A DNA stretch of 46,063 nucleotides, taken from Chitinophagaceae bacterium (GTDB lineage Bacteria; Bacteroidota; Bacteroidia; Chitinophagales; Chitinophagaceae). Under the pieces are notes generated by a model. That model saw only the letters and a list, made by a program, of their open reading frames with translations. It was not told the DNA's origin and did not search any database. The stretch is from positions 1-46,063 of the forward strand of contig JAFBAN010000113.1 of NCBI GenBank assembly GCA_019247775.1. The letters run 5' to 3'. A program made the translations under genes and the position numbers. This document shows, one piece after another, positions 33,871-43,056 of the stretch (within the stretch, counting starts at the first letter, position 1; each line of letters starts with the position of its first letter).

Positions 33871-36800
33871 ATGAACTTAAACAAGTTAACACTGCCGGCG
33901 ATGGCAGGTGGAATCATTTTTCTTGTTGTCGCTTTGACTACGGGCTGTACCGGCAATGCATCGAAAGATCAGCCGGCCGCTGAAGATCATGTTTTTGAAA
34001 AAGTGTCCTCTTCCCAAAGCGGGATCACTTTTAATAATACCGTAGATGAAAATTACCAGCGGAATTATTTTGATTCGTTCGCTTATGTATACAACGGAGC
34101 CGGCGTGGCAACCGGCGATTTCAATAACGACGGGCTGCTGGATATATATTTCGTAGGCAACGAAGTCCCCAATAAACTATATATCAACCAGGGCGGCCTC
34201 AAGTTCAAGGATATGACGGAAAGCGCCGGTGTGGCTGCTCCAAGAGGCTGGAAGAACGGGGTTACCCTTGTAGATATCAATAACGACGGCTTTCTTGATA
34301 TCTATGTTTGCCGCGGCGGATACAAGGATTCGGATGAAGACCGCAGGAACCTGTTATTCATCAACCAGCATAACCTCACTTTCACGGAAGAAGCAAAAAA
34401 ATACGGGCTGGATGATGACGGATATTCACTACATGCCGCTTTTTTCGATATGGATAATGACAATGACCTGGATATGTACCTGACCAGCCGGCCCGATTCT
34501 TTTTATCTAGGCCTCTCGCGGATGGTATCCGGCAAAAGAAATCCACCTGAAAAATGCAGGAATAAACTCTATCGCAACGACAATGGAAAGTTTACCGAGA
34601 TAGGCAAACAGGCGGGTATCAGCCATAGCTACGGCTATGCCTTGTCTGTTGTTACAGCCGACCTTAACAATGATGGCTATACCGATATTTTCGTTTCTAA
34701 CGATTATGCGGACAATGATTACATGTTCATCAACCAGAAGAACGGTACGTTCAAGGACGAAGTGAAGAACATGACCAACCATCTTTCCCTGTTCTCTATG
34801 GGCGCCGATATCGCCGATATCAACAATGATGGCTTCGAAGACATTGTTGTGATGGAAATGCTTCCCGAGAACTATAAACGGTCGAAAGTATCCATGCCAA
34901 GAATGGACGTTCAGGGCTTCTGGGCCATCGTAGACAGCGGTTTCCAGAAACAATACATGCACAATGTGCTTCACCTCAACCACGGCAATGGATTCTTTAC
35001 CGATGTGTCGCAAATGGCTGGTATTTCCAAAACAGAATGGAGCTGGGCAACCCTTGCTTCTGATTTCGACAACGATGGCAACAAGGACATATTTGTAGCC
35101 AACGGCTACCGGCGTGATCTGTTCGATGGAGATCTTCAGCAGAAACAGGATCTGTATATCAAAGCGAATATGCAGAAGTATTCCTCGGCGCAGGAAATGT
35201 TTGAAAAAGGATTTAAGGATTACATGAGTATTTACAGTCCCATTCAGGTCAGGAACTACCTGTTCAGGAACAAAGGAGGCCTGCAGTTCGAAAATGTATC
35301 GGAACGCTGGGGGTTTAAGGACAGCACTTTTGCGAACGGCGCAGCTATTGCCGATTTCGACAATGACGGCGATGTGGATCTCGTCATCAACAATCTCGAT
35401 GGTGAAGCCGATCTTTACAAAAACGTTACCGACAAAAAAAATAATTTCCTTCGGCTGAAACTGGATGGTCCTGCCAAAAACCCGGATGGGATCGGAGCAA
35501 AAGTTTCTCTGTATTACGACGGTAAGCTCCAGCAGTTTTTCCAGCAAAAGCTGGTGCGGGGCTATCTCTCGAGCAATGAGCCGGTTGTTCATTTCGGACT
35601 CGGAAAGCAGGCGAAAGTAGACAGCGCGGTGATCGTGTGGCCGGCTGGCAGGTCCAACACGCTTAAGAACCTTGCGGCTAATGCAGTTGTGCCGGTGCAT
35701 TACAAAGATGCTGTTACCGGCATCAATCACAATCCCGTATACGCGCCCCTCTTCGCCAATGCAACAGACCAGTTACTTTCAACGCCTTTTGTACACAGGG
35801 AAAATAAATACAACGAATACAGCGACCAGGTGCTGCTGCCTCATGAGTTCAGTCGCAGCGGACCTTTTATCGCAACAGGCGATGTAAACGGAGATGGAAC
35901 AGAAGATTTTTATGTGGGCGGAGCAAAAGACCAGGCCGGGCAGTTGTACCTGCAGAAAGGAGGGAAATTTATTAATGTCAAAGTTCCGGCTTTCGAGGCT
36001 GATAAGGCTTATGAAGATATGGGTGTTGCTTTGTTCGATGTGGATGGAGACGGGGATCTCGATCTCTATGTTGTAAGCGGAGGCAGTGAATTTAATGAGG
36101 GATCACCCATGTACCAGGACAGGCTCTACCTGAATGATGGGAAAGGTGGGTTTACCAGGTCGGTATTGCCGGTTACAGCCAGCAGCGGTTCGTGCATTGC
36201 CGTGTTTGATATTGACGGAGATGGCGACCTCGATATTTTCAGAGGCGGAGAAGTAGTGGCGCATAAATATCCGCAGGCTCCGGAAAGTTATTTATTAATA
36301 AACGAGAAGGGAAAGTTTGTGGACCGGACAAAGCAGATCGCGCCTGAGCTCTCCAGGGCAGGGATGGTAAAATCGGCGGTCTGGGCAGATCTCAATGGCG
36401 ACAAAAAACCTGAATTGATCCTTGCGGGAGAATGGATGCCGGTGAAAGCATTCGAATACGCCGGCGGAAAAATGACAGATGTTTCTGCCCGTTACGGACT
36501 GCAGGGTACAGAGGGCTGGTGGAACAAACTGATCGCTGAGGATATTGATGGGGACGGCGATATGGATCTGATCGCGGGAAACCTGGGTTTGAATTATAAA
36601 TTCCAGGCGAGTATGGAAAAGCCTTTCGAAGTGTATGCAAAAGATTTCGATGGCAATGGCACGAACGATATTTTCCTGGCCAAGCATCTTAACAATATGA
36701 TGGTGCCGATCCGAGGGCGTGAATGCACGTCGCAGCAGTGCCCGATGATCGCCAATAAGTTCCCGTCATACCTGTCGTTTGCTGAAAGCGATCTGACAGG

Positions 36801-37218
36801 GATCCTGGGCGAGGAAGAAATGAAAACAGCTTTGCACTACCAGGCGCATATGTTCTCTACGGTTGTATTCGTGAACGACAATGGAAAACTTACTCCGAAG
36901 AAATTGCCGGTGGAAGCGCAGCTTTCCACGGTAAATGGCCTGGTGGTAAAAGACTTCGATGGCGATGGCAAAAAAGATATCCTTGTTTCGGGAAACAAAT
37001 TCGATGTGGAAGTTGAAACAACGCCTGCAGACGCAGGAGTAGGTGTATTCCTCAAAGGCGACGGTAAAATGAATTTCAGGAGTTTCAAACCGGCTGAAAG
37101 CGGGTTCTTCACGCCTTATAATGTAAAAGATATCCAGGCCATAAAATTCGGCGCGGGCTGGGCCATTCTTGTAAGCGCCAACAATGACCGGTTGCGTGTT
37201 TTTAAAGGACTTAAATAG
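33871..37218 (+). CDS. VCBS/FG-GAP propeller lipoprotein with ASPIC/UnbV domain (CRTAC1-like)
   Basis: This is a 1115-residue lipoprotein (lipobox ALTTGC). Calcium-binding FG-GAP/VCBS loops recur about 13 times (e.g. GDFNNDGLLDIY, VDINNDGFLDIY, FDVDGDGDLDLY, KDFDGDGKKDIL). They form two beta-propellers on either side of an ASPIC/UnbV domain (NFLRLKLDGPAKNPDGIGAKVSLYY...PVVHFGLGKQAKVDSAVIVWPAGR, roughly residues 525-605). No catalytic residues are evident; such proteins are thought to bind ligands or partners at the cell surface. It lies between a haloperoxidase-like and a thioredoxin-like lipoprotein with gaps of 17 and 9 bases. Confidence 0.9.
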   Translation: MNLNKLTLPAMAGGIIFLVVALTTGCTGNASKDQPAAEDHVFEKVSSSQSGITFNNTVDENYQRNYFDSFAYVYNGAGVATGDFNNDGLLDIYFVGNEVPNKLYINQGGLKFKDMTESAGVAAPRGWKNGVTLVDINNDGFLDIYVCRGGYKDSDEDRRNLLFINQHNLTFTEEAKKYGLDDDGYSLHAAFFDMDNDNDLDMYLTSRPDSFYLGLSRMVSGKRNPPEKCRNKLYRNDNGKFTEIGKQAGISHSYGYALSVVTADLNNDGYTDIFVSNDYADNDYMFINQKNGTFKDEVKNMTNHLSLFSMGADIADINNDGFEDIVVMEMLPENYKRSKVSMPRMDVQGFWAIVDSGFQKQYMHNVLHLNHGNGFFTDVSQMAGISKTEWSWATLASDFDNDGNKDIFVANGYRRDLFDGDLQQKQDLYIKANMQKYSSAQEMFEKGFKDYMSIYSPIQVRNYLFRNKGGLQFENVSERWGFKDSTFANGAAIADFDNDGDVDLVINNLDGEADLYKNVTDKKNNFLRLKLDGPAKNPDGIGAKVSLYYDGKLQQFFQQKLVRGYLSSNEPVVHFGLGKQAKVDSAVIVWPAGRSNTLKNLAANAVVPVHYKDAVTGINHNPVYAPLFANATDQLLSTPFVHRENKYNEYSDQVLLPHEFSRSGPFIATGDVNGDGTEDFYVGGAKDQAGQLYLQKGGKFINVKVPAFEADKAYEDMGVALFDVDGDGDLDLYVVSGGSEFNEGSPMYQDRLYLNDGKGGFTRSVLPVTASSGSCIAVFDIDGDGDLDIFRGGEVVAHKYPQAPESYLLINEKGKFVDRTKQIAPELSRAGMVKSAVWADLNGDKKPELILAGEWMPVKAFEYAGGKMTDVSARYGLQGTEGWWNKLIAEDIDGDGDMDLIAGNLGLNYKFQASMEKPFEVYAKDFDGNGTNDIFLAKHLNNMMVPIRGRECTSQQCPMIANKFPSYLSFAESDLTGILGEEEMKTALHYQAHMFSTVVFVNDNGKLTPKKLPVEAQLSTVNGLVVKDFDGDGKKDILVSGNKFDVEVETTPADAGVGVFLKGDGKMNFRSFKPAESGFFTPYNVKDIQAIKFGAGWAILVSANNDRLRVFKGLK

Positions 37219-37227
37219 AAACAGTTT

Positions 37228-39315
37228 ATGTCCGGCAGCCTACCGCAGTGTTTAAAACTATTCCTGCTTTGCGCGATCCTGTTACTATGGTCATGCTCAG
37301 GGAAAAAGGGTGTTACACCGAACCGGTTGCAATTCGCTTCCAGTCCCTACCTGCAGGAGCATGCAGACAATCCCGTAGACTGGTACGAATGGGGTGAGGA
37401 AGCGCTTAACAAAGCAAAAAAAGAGAACAAGCCTTTACTGATCAGCATTGGCTATGCAGCCTGTCACTGGTGCCACGAAATGGAAAAGGAATCTTTCATG
37501 GATACGGCAGTTGCCAGGGTGATGAATGAAAATTTTGTGTGTATCAAGGTAGATCGCGAAGAACGACCGGATATCGACCAGGTTTACATGAATGCCCTGC
37601 AGCTGCTGACGGGCAATGGCGGTTGGCCGTTGAACGCGTTTGCACTGCCGGACGGAAAGCCTTTTTTCGCGGGCACTTATTATCCAAAAAAGGCCTGGCT
37701 GGGCGTGCTGTCAGGGATCTCAAAAGCCTATGCTGCAAAACATGAGCTCGTGGTTACACAGGCCAATGCCCTGCTGAATGGAATTGCAGAGGAAGATCAT
37801 TTAGGAGTTGATACGTTATCTGGTAAACATACGGCCCCTGAATATGCAGCGTTATACAATGATATTTACAGGCACGCCGATCTTACCTATGGCGGACTCA
37901 AAGGGCCGCAGAAATTTCCCACACCTGCATTTGCCGAATTTCTGCTGCAGGATTTTTATATCAGTCACCGGAAAGAATCTTTGCGGGCTGCGGTAGTCAC
38001 ATTAAACAAAATGGCGCTTGGAGGTATACACGATCATGTTGGAGGAGGCTTTGCCCGGTATACGACAGACAGCGCCTGGAAAATCCCGCATTTTGAAAAA
38101 ATGCTTTATGACAATGCCCAGCTGGCAAGCCTGTATGCGCATGCCTACCAGGTAACCGGTGATAGTTTCTACCGGGAGATCATGATCGGGGCTTTGGATT
38201 TTATCGGGCAAACATTAGCAGCCCCGGGGGGCGGATATTACAGTTCGCTGAATGCCGACACCAAAGCAGGGGAGGGCGCATTTTATGCCTGGCGAAAAAA
38301 AGATTTCCTTGCTGCCGTGGATAACGACCAGGCGATCGCAGACTATTTTCATGTTTCCGATGAGGGCAACTGGGAGCAGGGCCTCAACATCCTGTATGCA
38401 GAAAAAACGCCCGCCGAATTTGCGGTGGGCAGAAAACTGCGGCCGGTGGATTTTGCAAAAAAACTGGCTTTGGTCAAAACTGCCTTGAGCAGGGAAAGGA
38501 GCAGGCGGGAGAAGCCCACAGTCGATTCGAAGATCATCACGGCCTGGAATTGCATCGCGCTTAAGGCGTACGCAGATGCATACGCGGCAACCGGGGTTGA
38601 AGATTATCTTGTAAAAGCCAGGTCCTGCGCAGCATTTATCGAGAAAGGGATGCTGAAAGCCGATGGCAGGATAATGCGGCATTTCAACAATGGGAAAGGA
38701 TATATTGATGGATTCCTGGACGATTATGCCTGGGCAGGCACGGCATTTACCAGGCTTTACCAGGTAAGCTTCGATAAGCATTGGTTGATGCTGGCAAAAC
38801 GCATTACAGATTATGCGATCGTAAATTTCGGGAGCAGGACATCAAATCTTTTTTTCTACTCCGGTAAGAATGATGAGCTCGTGCTGCGCAAGACAGAGAT
38901 CGCCGACGATGCCATTCCTTCTTCGAATGCAGTGTTCGCCAAACTGCTTTATACTTTAGGAACCATCTTTGCCGACAGTACCTATTCCGCCAGGGCACTG
39001 AACATGTACAACGCTGTAACGTTAAGAATAAAGACCGCGCCGCACTATTATCTTCAGTGGTGCAGCCTCGCTGCCGTTCTTTCGACAAAATCTTATGAAG
39101 TTGTTGTTACCGGTAAGGATGCATTTGAAAAAAATAAGGAACTGAACCGGTACTTTCTGCCAACCATCGTGTTGATGGGCAGCATCGATGATGATTCGCT
39201 TCCCTTGCTCGAGCACAAGCTTGTGGCCGGTAAAACGCTGATCTATGTTTGTACCGACAGGCTATGCAAAAGGCCCGAGGAAACCGTAGCCGCAGCCTTA
39301 GCTCAAATAAAGTAG
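37228..39315 (+). CDS. DUF255/YyaL-type thioredoxin-fold lipoprotein
   Basis: This 695-residue protein belongs to the YyaL/SSP411 (SPATA20) family. A lipoprotein signal (LLLWSC, Cys23) is followed by an N-terminal thioredoxin-like domain with C79-H-W-C82 ([16 protein letters not shown]). After this come the motifs [37 protein letters not shown] and an (alpha/alpha)6-barrel region ([37 protein letters not shown]). The CxxC suggests redox chemistry and the barrel resembles sugar-epimerase folds, but no reaction is proven for the family. Cytosolic homologues are common; this one is exported, unusual and consistent with its lipoprotein neighbours. Confidence 0.9.
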   Translation: MSGSLPQCLKLFLLCAILLLWSCSGKKGVTPNRLQFASSPYLQEHADNPVDWYEWGEEALNKAKKENKPLLISIGYAACHWCHEMEKESFMDTAVARVMNENFVCIKVDREERPDIDQVYMNALQLLTGNGGWPLNAFALPDGKPFFAGTYYPKKAWLGVLSGISKAYAAKHELVVTQANALLNGIAEEDHLGVDTLSGKHTAPEYAALYNDIYRHADLTYGGLKGPQKFPTPAFAEFLLQDFYISHRKESLRAAVVTLNKMALGGIHDHVGGGFARYTTDSAWKIPHFEKMLYDNAQLASLYAHAYQVTGDSFYREIMIGALDFIGQTLAAPGGGYYSSLNADTKAGEGAFYAWRKKDFLAAVDNDQAIADYFHVSDEGNWEQGLNILYAEKTPAEFAVGRKLRPVDFAKKLALVKTALSRERSRREKPTVDSKIITAWNCIALKAYADAYAATGVEDYLVKARSCAAFIEKGMLKADGRIMRHFNNGKGYIDGFLDDYAWAGTAFTRLYQVSFDKHWLMLAKRITDYAIVNFGSRTSNLFFYSGKNDELVLRKTEIADDAIPSSNAVFAKLLYTLGTIFADSTYSARALNMYNAVTLRIKTAPHYYLQWCSLAAVLSTKSYEVVVTGKDAFEKNKELNRYFLPTIVLMGSIDDDSLPLLEHKLVAGKTLIYVCTDRLCKRPEETVAAALAQIK

Positions 39316-39431
39316 GTGCCAGCGGTACCCCAAGTCATGGCCCGTCGTCCAGTGTTCCCAAACTCATTCTAGAGGCCAGTATTGAGCAATGCATTATTAT
39401 TTAATATGATTGCCGGAGGAATAAAAAAAAG

Positions 39432-39474
39432 TTTATGCAATCGGTTGCATTATCGAAGTTTTTTCCGACATTAG
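39432..39474 (+). promoter_or_regulatory. Putative promoter overlapping operator 4
   Basis: This has the same 43-base layout as 26695-26737: TTTATGCAATCGGTT, 20 variable bases, then GACATTAG (39467-39474) as a -7-like box. Nineteen bases separate the TTG in the operator arm (39445-39447) from the box. The conserved spacing supports a real regulated promoter, but no start site is known. Confidence 0.45.
39436..39449 (+). promoter_or_regulatory. LacI-type operator 4 (upstream of GH10 remnant and xylB)
   Basis: TGCAATCGGTTGCA, the most symmetric of the four copies (one mismatched pair). It lies 279 bases upstream of the GH10 remnant start and at the head of the pentose catabolic genes. Confidence 0.72.
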
Positions 39475-39714
39475 CTTCAGCGTTTTAGGAAGGAGTTTTA
39501 GTTGTTTTTTCAGTGATGCTGCAATGGATGTTCCGCCTTTCAATCATGCACAGACCAACAGAGAATGAACTAAGAAGACTGTCCCGGTTTGATCGCCGGT
39601 ACCGGATAATTTTCTTCGTGGTTGATAGTTAGAATCCGAAGGGCGGGTGAAATTTTTCACCTTCCCTTCTTTCAAAAATTAGTGCATTGCTGCCTGTATT
39701 TCCAAAATAAACTG

Positions 39715-40086
39715 ATGCCTGTAAAAAGATTTTTTTTAGTGCTTGGTACAGCATCAACGATCCTGTCCTGCAAAAAAGCCGATACTGCCGGCGGAAGTGC
39801 TGTTGGCGGAGCAGGTGCGGGTGGCCCCACTCCCAATGACGATACAGGCCCTACCGCCAGTGCAATGGCGCTCAGTGCGCAGGCTGCTGTTTATAAATAT
39901 GTAGTGAATTCATTTATACAAAATGTACCCGCCGCGCAGCGATACGGGTTCACGGTATGGGGTGGCCGACAGCGATGCTGGGTCAATACCAGCCAGAAGA
40001 AAACGGATGCGCCATTGCTGTTCGATAACAATTACGGCAGGAAGCCTGCTTTTTACAGCCTTTGGCTGGGTTCAAAAAGCAAATAA
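39715..40086 (+). pseudogene. Decayed GH10 xylanase lipoprotein (signal plus C-terminal tail only)
   Basis: The 123-residue frame starts with a lipoprotein signal (GTASTILSC) and a Gly/Ala/Pro linker. It then jumps straight to the end of a GH10 barrel: AAVYKYVVNSFIQNVPAAQRYGFTVWG...WVNTSQKKTDAPLLFDNNYGRKPAFYSL. This matches the tail of the intact GH10 at 10476 (ITGVTFWNISDRSSWLDN, YPLLFDKN). The catalytic barrel is missing. At 39958-39981 the expected WGVADSDxWVN reads WGGRQRCWVN; the +1 frame there still spells VADSD, which indicates two compensating small deletions. It is unlikely to be an active enzyme. A strong terminator follows. Confidence 0.75.
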
Positions 40087-40137
40087 TAACAGGTGTATGT
40101 AAATTTTTGGTTATAATAGTGAGCAATTTAGGCAGTC

Positions 40138-40169
40138 CCACCGGGGATTTCTCCCTGGTGGTTTTTTTT
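40138..40169 (+). terminator. Intrinsic terminator 47 bases before xylB
   Basis: CCACCGGGGA (40138-40147), loop TTTC, TCCCTGGTGG (40152-40161), then eight T residues (40162-40169). The stem has 10 pairs, one of them G-T. It ends the GH10-remnant transcript. If transcription of xylB begins upstream, it would instead act as an attenuator in the xylB leader. Confidence 0.88.
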
Positions 40170-40215
40170 AATCATTCCGGTGCTACCGTGCAATGAGAAT
40201 TCAATAAAGCAGGTC

Positions 40216-41700
40216 ATGTTATTATTAGGAATAGATCTCGGCACTTCATCTATCAAGGTGTCGGTGGTTGATGCCGGCACACAGCAATGCATCGCTTCGG
40301 CCCAATACCCCGACACTGAAACGGGTATCTCTTCACCGCAGCCCGGCTGGGCCGAGCAATCGCCGGAAACCTGGTGGCTGCATGTGCAGGAAGCGATCCG
40401 CAAAATGCATGCTTCCGCATCCTACGATCCGCGGGATATCGGCGCTATCGGGATCGCATACCAGATGCACGGACTGGTACTGGTAGATAAGGAACAGCGG
40501 GCATTGCGTGATAGTATCATCTGGTGCGACAGCCGCGCGGTAGATATCGGCAATAAAGCTTTTCAGGCGATAGGCGAGCGGAGATGCCTGTCGGGCCTGC
40601 TTAACTCGCCTGGAAATTTTACCGCATCCAAACTGGCCTGGGTAAAACAGAATGAACCGAAGATCTATGAGCGGACCGACAAATTTATGCTGCCGGGCGA
40701 TTTTATCGCGATGAAGCTAAGCGGGGAGATCACCACTACGATCTCCGGTCTCTCGGAAGGGATCTTCTGGGATTTTCCGAAACATGAATTGTCGAAAGAC
40801 GTATTCGAATATTACGCTTTAAACAATTCATTCGTGCCCACGATCAAAAAAGTATTCGAAGAACACGGATCGCTGAAAGCCGATATTGCGCAGCAGCTTT
40901 CGCTGAAAGCGGGGATACCTGTTTCCTACAAAGCGGGCGACCAGTTGAATAATGCGCTTTCGCTGAACGTGCTTCAGCCCGGCGAAGTGGCGGCCACCGC
41001 GGGCACTTCAGGCGTGATCTACAGTGTGAGTGATTCGCTGGCCTACGACAAGCAATCGCGTGTCAACACTTTCGCGCATGTGAATCATACCAAAGAACAA
41101 AAGCGGCTGGGTGTGTTGCTTTGCATCAATGGTACGGGCATCATGAACAACTGGATCCGGAACCATACCGGTGGCCGGATGAGTTATCCTGAAATGAACG
41201 ATGCTGCCGCCACCGTGGCAGCCGGCAGTGAAGGACTCTCCATATTTCCTTTTGGTAACGGTGCGGAGCGGATGCTGAACAACAAGACCCTGCAGGCCCA
41301 TATCCGCAATATCGATCTCAACAAACATACCAGTGCACATCTGTTCAGGGCAGTGCAGGAGGGTATCGCATTCTCTTTCCGCTATGGACTGGATATTATG
41401 CGGGAGAACGGACTGAATCCGTCGGTGATCCGTGCCGGCAGGGCCAACCTGTTCCTGAGCGAGGTGTTTGTGGAGAGTTTTGTGAATGCCACGGGTGTAC
41501 CTGTGGAGCTGTATGCCAGCGACGGAAGCGTGGGCGCCGCCATTGGCGCCGGCATCGGGGCGGGCATCTATAGCAGTGAGCGTGAAGCCTTCACAAATAT
41601 GAAGCGGCTTCAGCTGATAGAACCTACAAATTCGGTAGCTTACGAAGCCTTATACCGCCACTGGAAAGAATTGTTAGACCAACAAATAAAGCAAGCATAA
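40216..41700 (+). CDS. xylB: Xylulokinase
   Basis: With ATG at 40216 (a GTG at 40180 would add 12 atypical residues) this FGGY-family kinase has 494 residues. It has the N-terminal ATPase motif LLGIDLGTSSIKVSVVD, the substrate-binding MHG at 84-86 (AYQMHGLVLVD) and the catalytic base D242 (KAGDQLNNALS). It phosphorylates D-xylulose to xylulose-5-phosphate. Placement just before xylose isomerase (25-base gap) supports xylulose over other FGGY substrates. It is cytosolic. Upstream sit operator 4 and a terminator/attenuator. Confidence 0.93.
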   Translation: MLLLGIDLGTSSIKVSVVDAGTQQCIASAQYPDTETGISSPQPGWAEQSPETWWLHVQEAIRKMHASASYDPRDIGAIGIAYQMHGLVLVDKEQRALRDSIIWCDSRAVDIGNKAFQAIGERRCLSGLLNSPGNFTASKLAWVKQNEPKIYERTDKFMLPGDFIAMKLSGEITTTISGLSEGIFWDFPKHELSKDVFEYYALNNSFVPTIKKVFEEHGSLKADIAQQLSLKAGIPVSYKAGDQLNNALSLNVLQPGEVAATAGTSGVIYSVSDSLAYDKQSRVNTFAHVNHTKEQKRLGVLLCINGTGIMNNWIRNHTGGRMSYPEMNDAAATVAAGSEGLSIFPFGNGAERMLNNKTLQAHIRNIDLNKHTSAHLFRAVQEGIAFSFRYGLDIMRENGLNPSVIRAGRANLFLSEVFVESFVNATGVPVELYASDGSVGAAIGAGIGAGIYSSEREAFTNMKRLQLIEPTNSVAYEALYRHWKELLDQQIKQA

Positions 41701-41725
41701 ATTTCTTGATCAAAACTGATACAAA

Positions 41726-43054
41726 ATGAAAGTTATAACCGGAGACAAAGCATATTTTAAGGAAGTAGACCAGGTAAAGTTTGAAGGAGTGGAAAGCGAT
41801 AATCCATTGGCATACCGGTGGTATGACGAGAACAGAATAGTGGCCGGTAAGACCATGAAAGAATGGCTTCGTTTTGCATGCGCCTATTGGCACAGCTTTG
41901 TAGGCAATGGCGGGGATCCTTTCGGTGAGCCAACGCATGTGTACCCATGGAACGAAAAAGCGGATGCTGTTGACCGCGCAAAAGATAAAATGGACGCGGC
42001 ATTCGAATTCATCACCAAGATGGGCATGCCTTATTACTGCTTTCACGATGTGGATGTGGTGGATTATACGAATGACATTGCGGAAAACGAAAGAAGGCTG
42101 CAGGCGGTGGTGGAATATGCCAAACAAAAACAGCAGGCCAGCGGCGTAAAATTATTATGGGGCACGGCCAACCTGTTCAGTAACCGCCGATACATGAATG
42201 GAGCGGCTACCAATCCCGATTTTCATGTGCTGGCCCACGGCGCGGCGCAGGTGAAGGCGGCGCTTGACGCCACCATTGCGCTCGGCGGAGAAAATTATGT
42301 ATTCTGGGGCGGCCGCGAAGGGTATATGAGCCTGCTCAATACGAATATGAAACGGGAGAAAGAACATATGGCCCGTTTCCTCCACACGGCAAAGGACTAT
42401 GCCCGTAAGCAGGGCTTCAAAGGAACATTCTTCATCGAACCCAAACCTTGCGAACCAAGCAAGCATCAATACGATTACGATTCCGAAACAGTGATCGGTT
42501 TTCTGCGGCAGTTCGGTTTGCAGGATGATTTCAAGCTGAACATCGAAGTGAACCATGCCACGCTGGCCGGACATACTTTTCAGCACGATCTGCAGATAGC
42601 AGCCGATGCAGGCATGCTCGGCAGTATCGATGCCAACCGCGGCGATTACCAGAACGGCTGGGATACCGATCAGTTCCCCAATAATATCAATGAACTGGCT
42701 GAGACCATGCTGGTGATCGTAGAAGCCGGCGGTTTTGGCGGAGGCGGCATCAATTTCGACGCGAAACGACGCCGTAATTCAACAGACACGCTGGACCTGT
42801 TCTATGCGCATATCGGAGGCATGGATACGTTCGCGCGGGCACTGGTGGTAGCCGATGCGGTGCTGCAGCATTCTGACTATAAAAAAATACGCAGCGAACG
42901 TTACGCGTCATTCGATAAAGGCGCGGGCAAAGATTTCGAAGCGGGGAAATTATCACTGGAGCAATTGCGTGAATATGCGATAGCCAACGGAGAGCCGGCC
43001 ATTACCAGCGGCAGACAGGAATACCTTGAGAACCTGATCAACCGGTATATCTGA
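41726..43054 (+). CDS. xylA: Xylose isomerase
   Basis: This 442-residue class II xylose isomerase converts D-xylose to D-xylulose. Visible motifs are the catalytic H107 and D110 (YCFHDVDVV), [49 protein letters not shown], the metal ligand Glu and Lys in [17 protein letters not shown], and the [14 protein letters not shown] / [17 protein letters not shown] motifs with metal-binding acids and histidine. Length fits the Bacteroidota class II enzymes. It lies between xylB and the HAD gene, which starts two bases after its stop. Confidence 0.97.
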   Translation: MKVITGDKAYFKEVDQVKFEGVESDNPLAYRWYDENRIVAGKTMKEWLRFACAYWHSFVGNGGDPFGEPTHVYPWNEKADAVDRAKDKMDAAFEFITKMGMPYYCFHDVDVVDYTNDIAENERRLQAVVEYAKQKQQASGVKLLWGTANLFSNRRYMNGAATNPDFHVLAHGAAQVKAALDATIALGGENYVFWGGREGYMSLLNTNMKREKEHMARFLHTAKDYARKQGFKGTFFIEPKPCEPSKHQYDYDSETVIGFLRQFGLQDDFKLNIEVNHATLAGHTFQHDLQIAADAGMLGSIDANRGDYQNGWDTDQFPNNINELAETMLVIVEAGGFGGGGINFDAKRRRNSTDTLDLFYAHIGGMDTFARALVVADAVLQHSDYKKIRSERYASFDKGAGKDFEAGKLSLEQLREYAIANGEPAITSGRQEYLENLINRYI

Positions 43055-43056
43055 GC

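Larger units (their letters stand above)
39316..39714. other. 399-base intergenic region with operator 4 and promoter-like box
   Basis: It contains the best LacI-type operator (39436-39449) with a promoter-like box, and a hairpin at 39638-39669 (GAAGGG / CCCTTC outside, GGTGAAA / TTTCACC inside). No other frame has a convincing start or domain. It is the upstream region of the decayed GH10 gene. Confidence 0.5.

Noticed and set aside
34507..35730. 407-codon minus-strand frame opposite the VCBS gene
   Set aside because: Val/Ile/His-rich pattern is the mirror of repeated Asp/Asn-rich FG-GAP codons; no recognisable family.
37318..37336. CCGGTTGCAATT, resembling half of the LacI-type operator
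   Set aside because: It lies inside the DUF255 coding region and lacks the second half-site.
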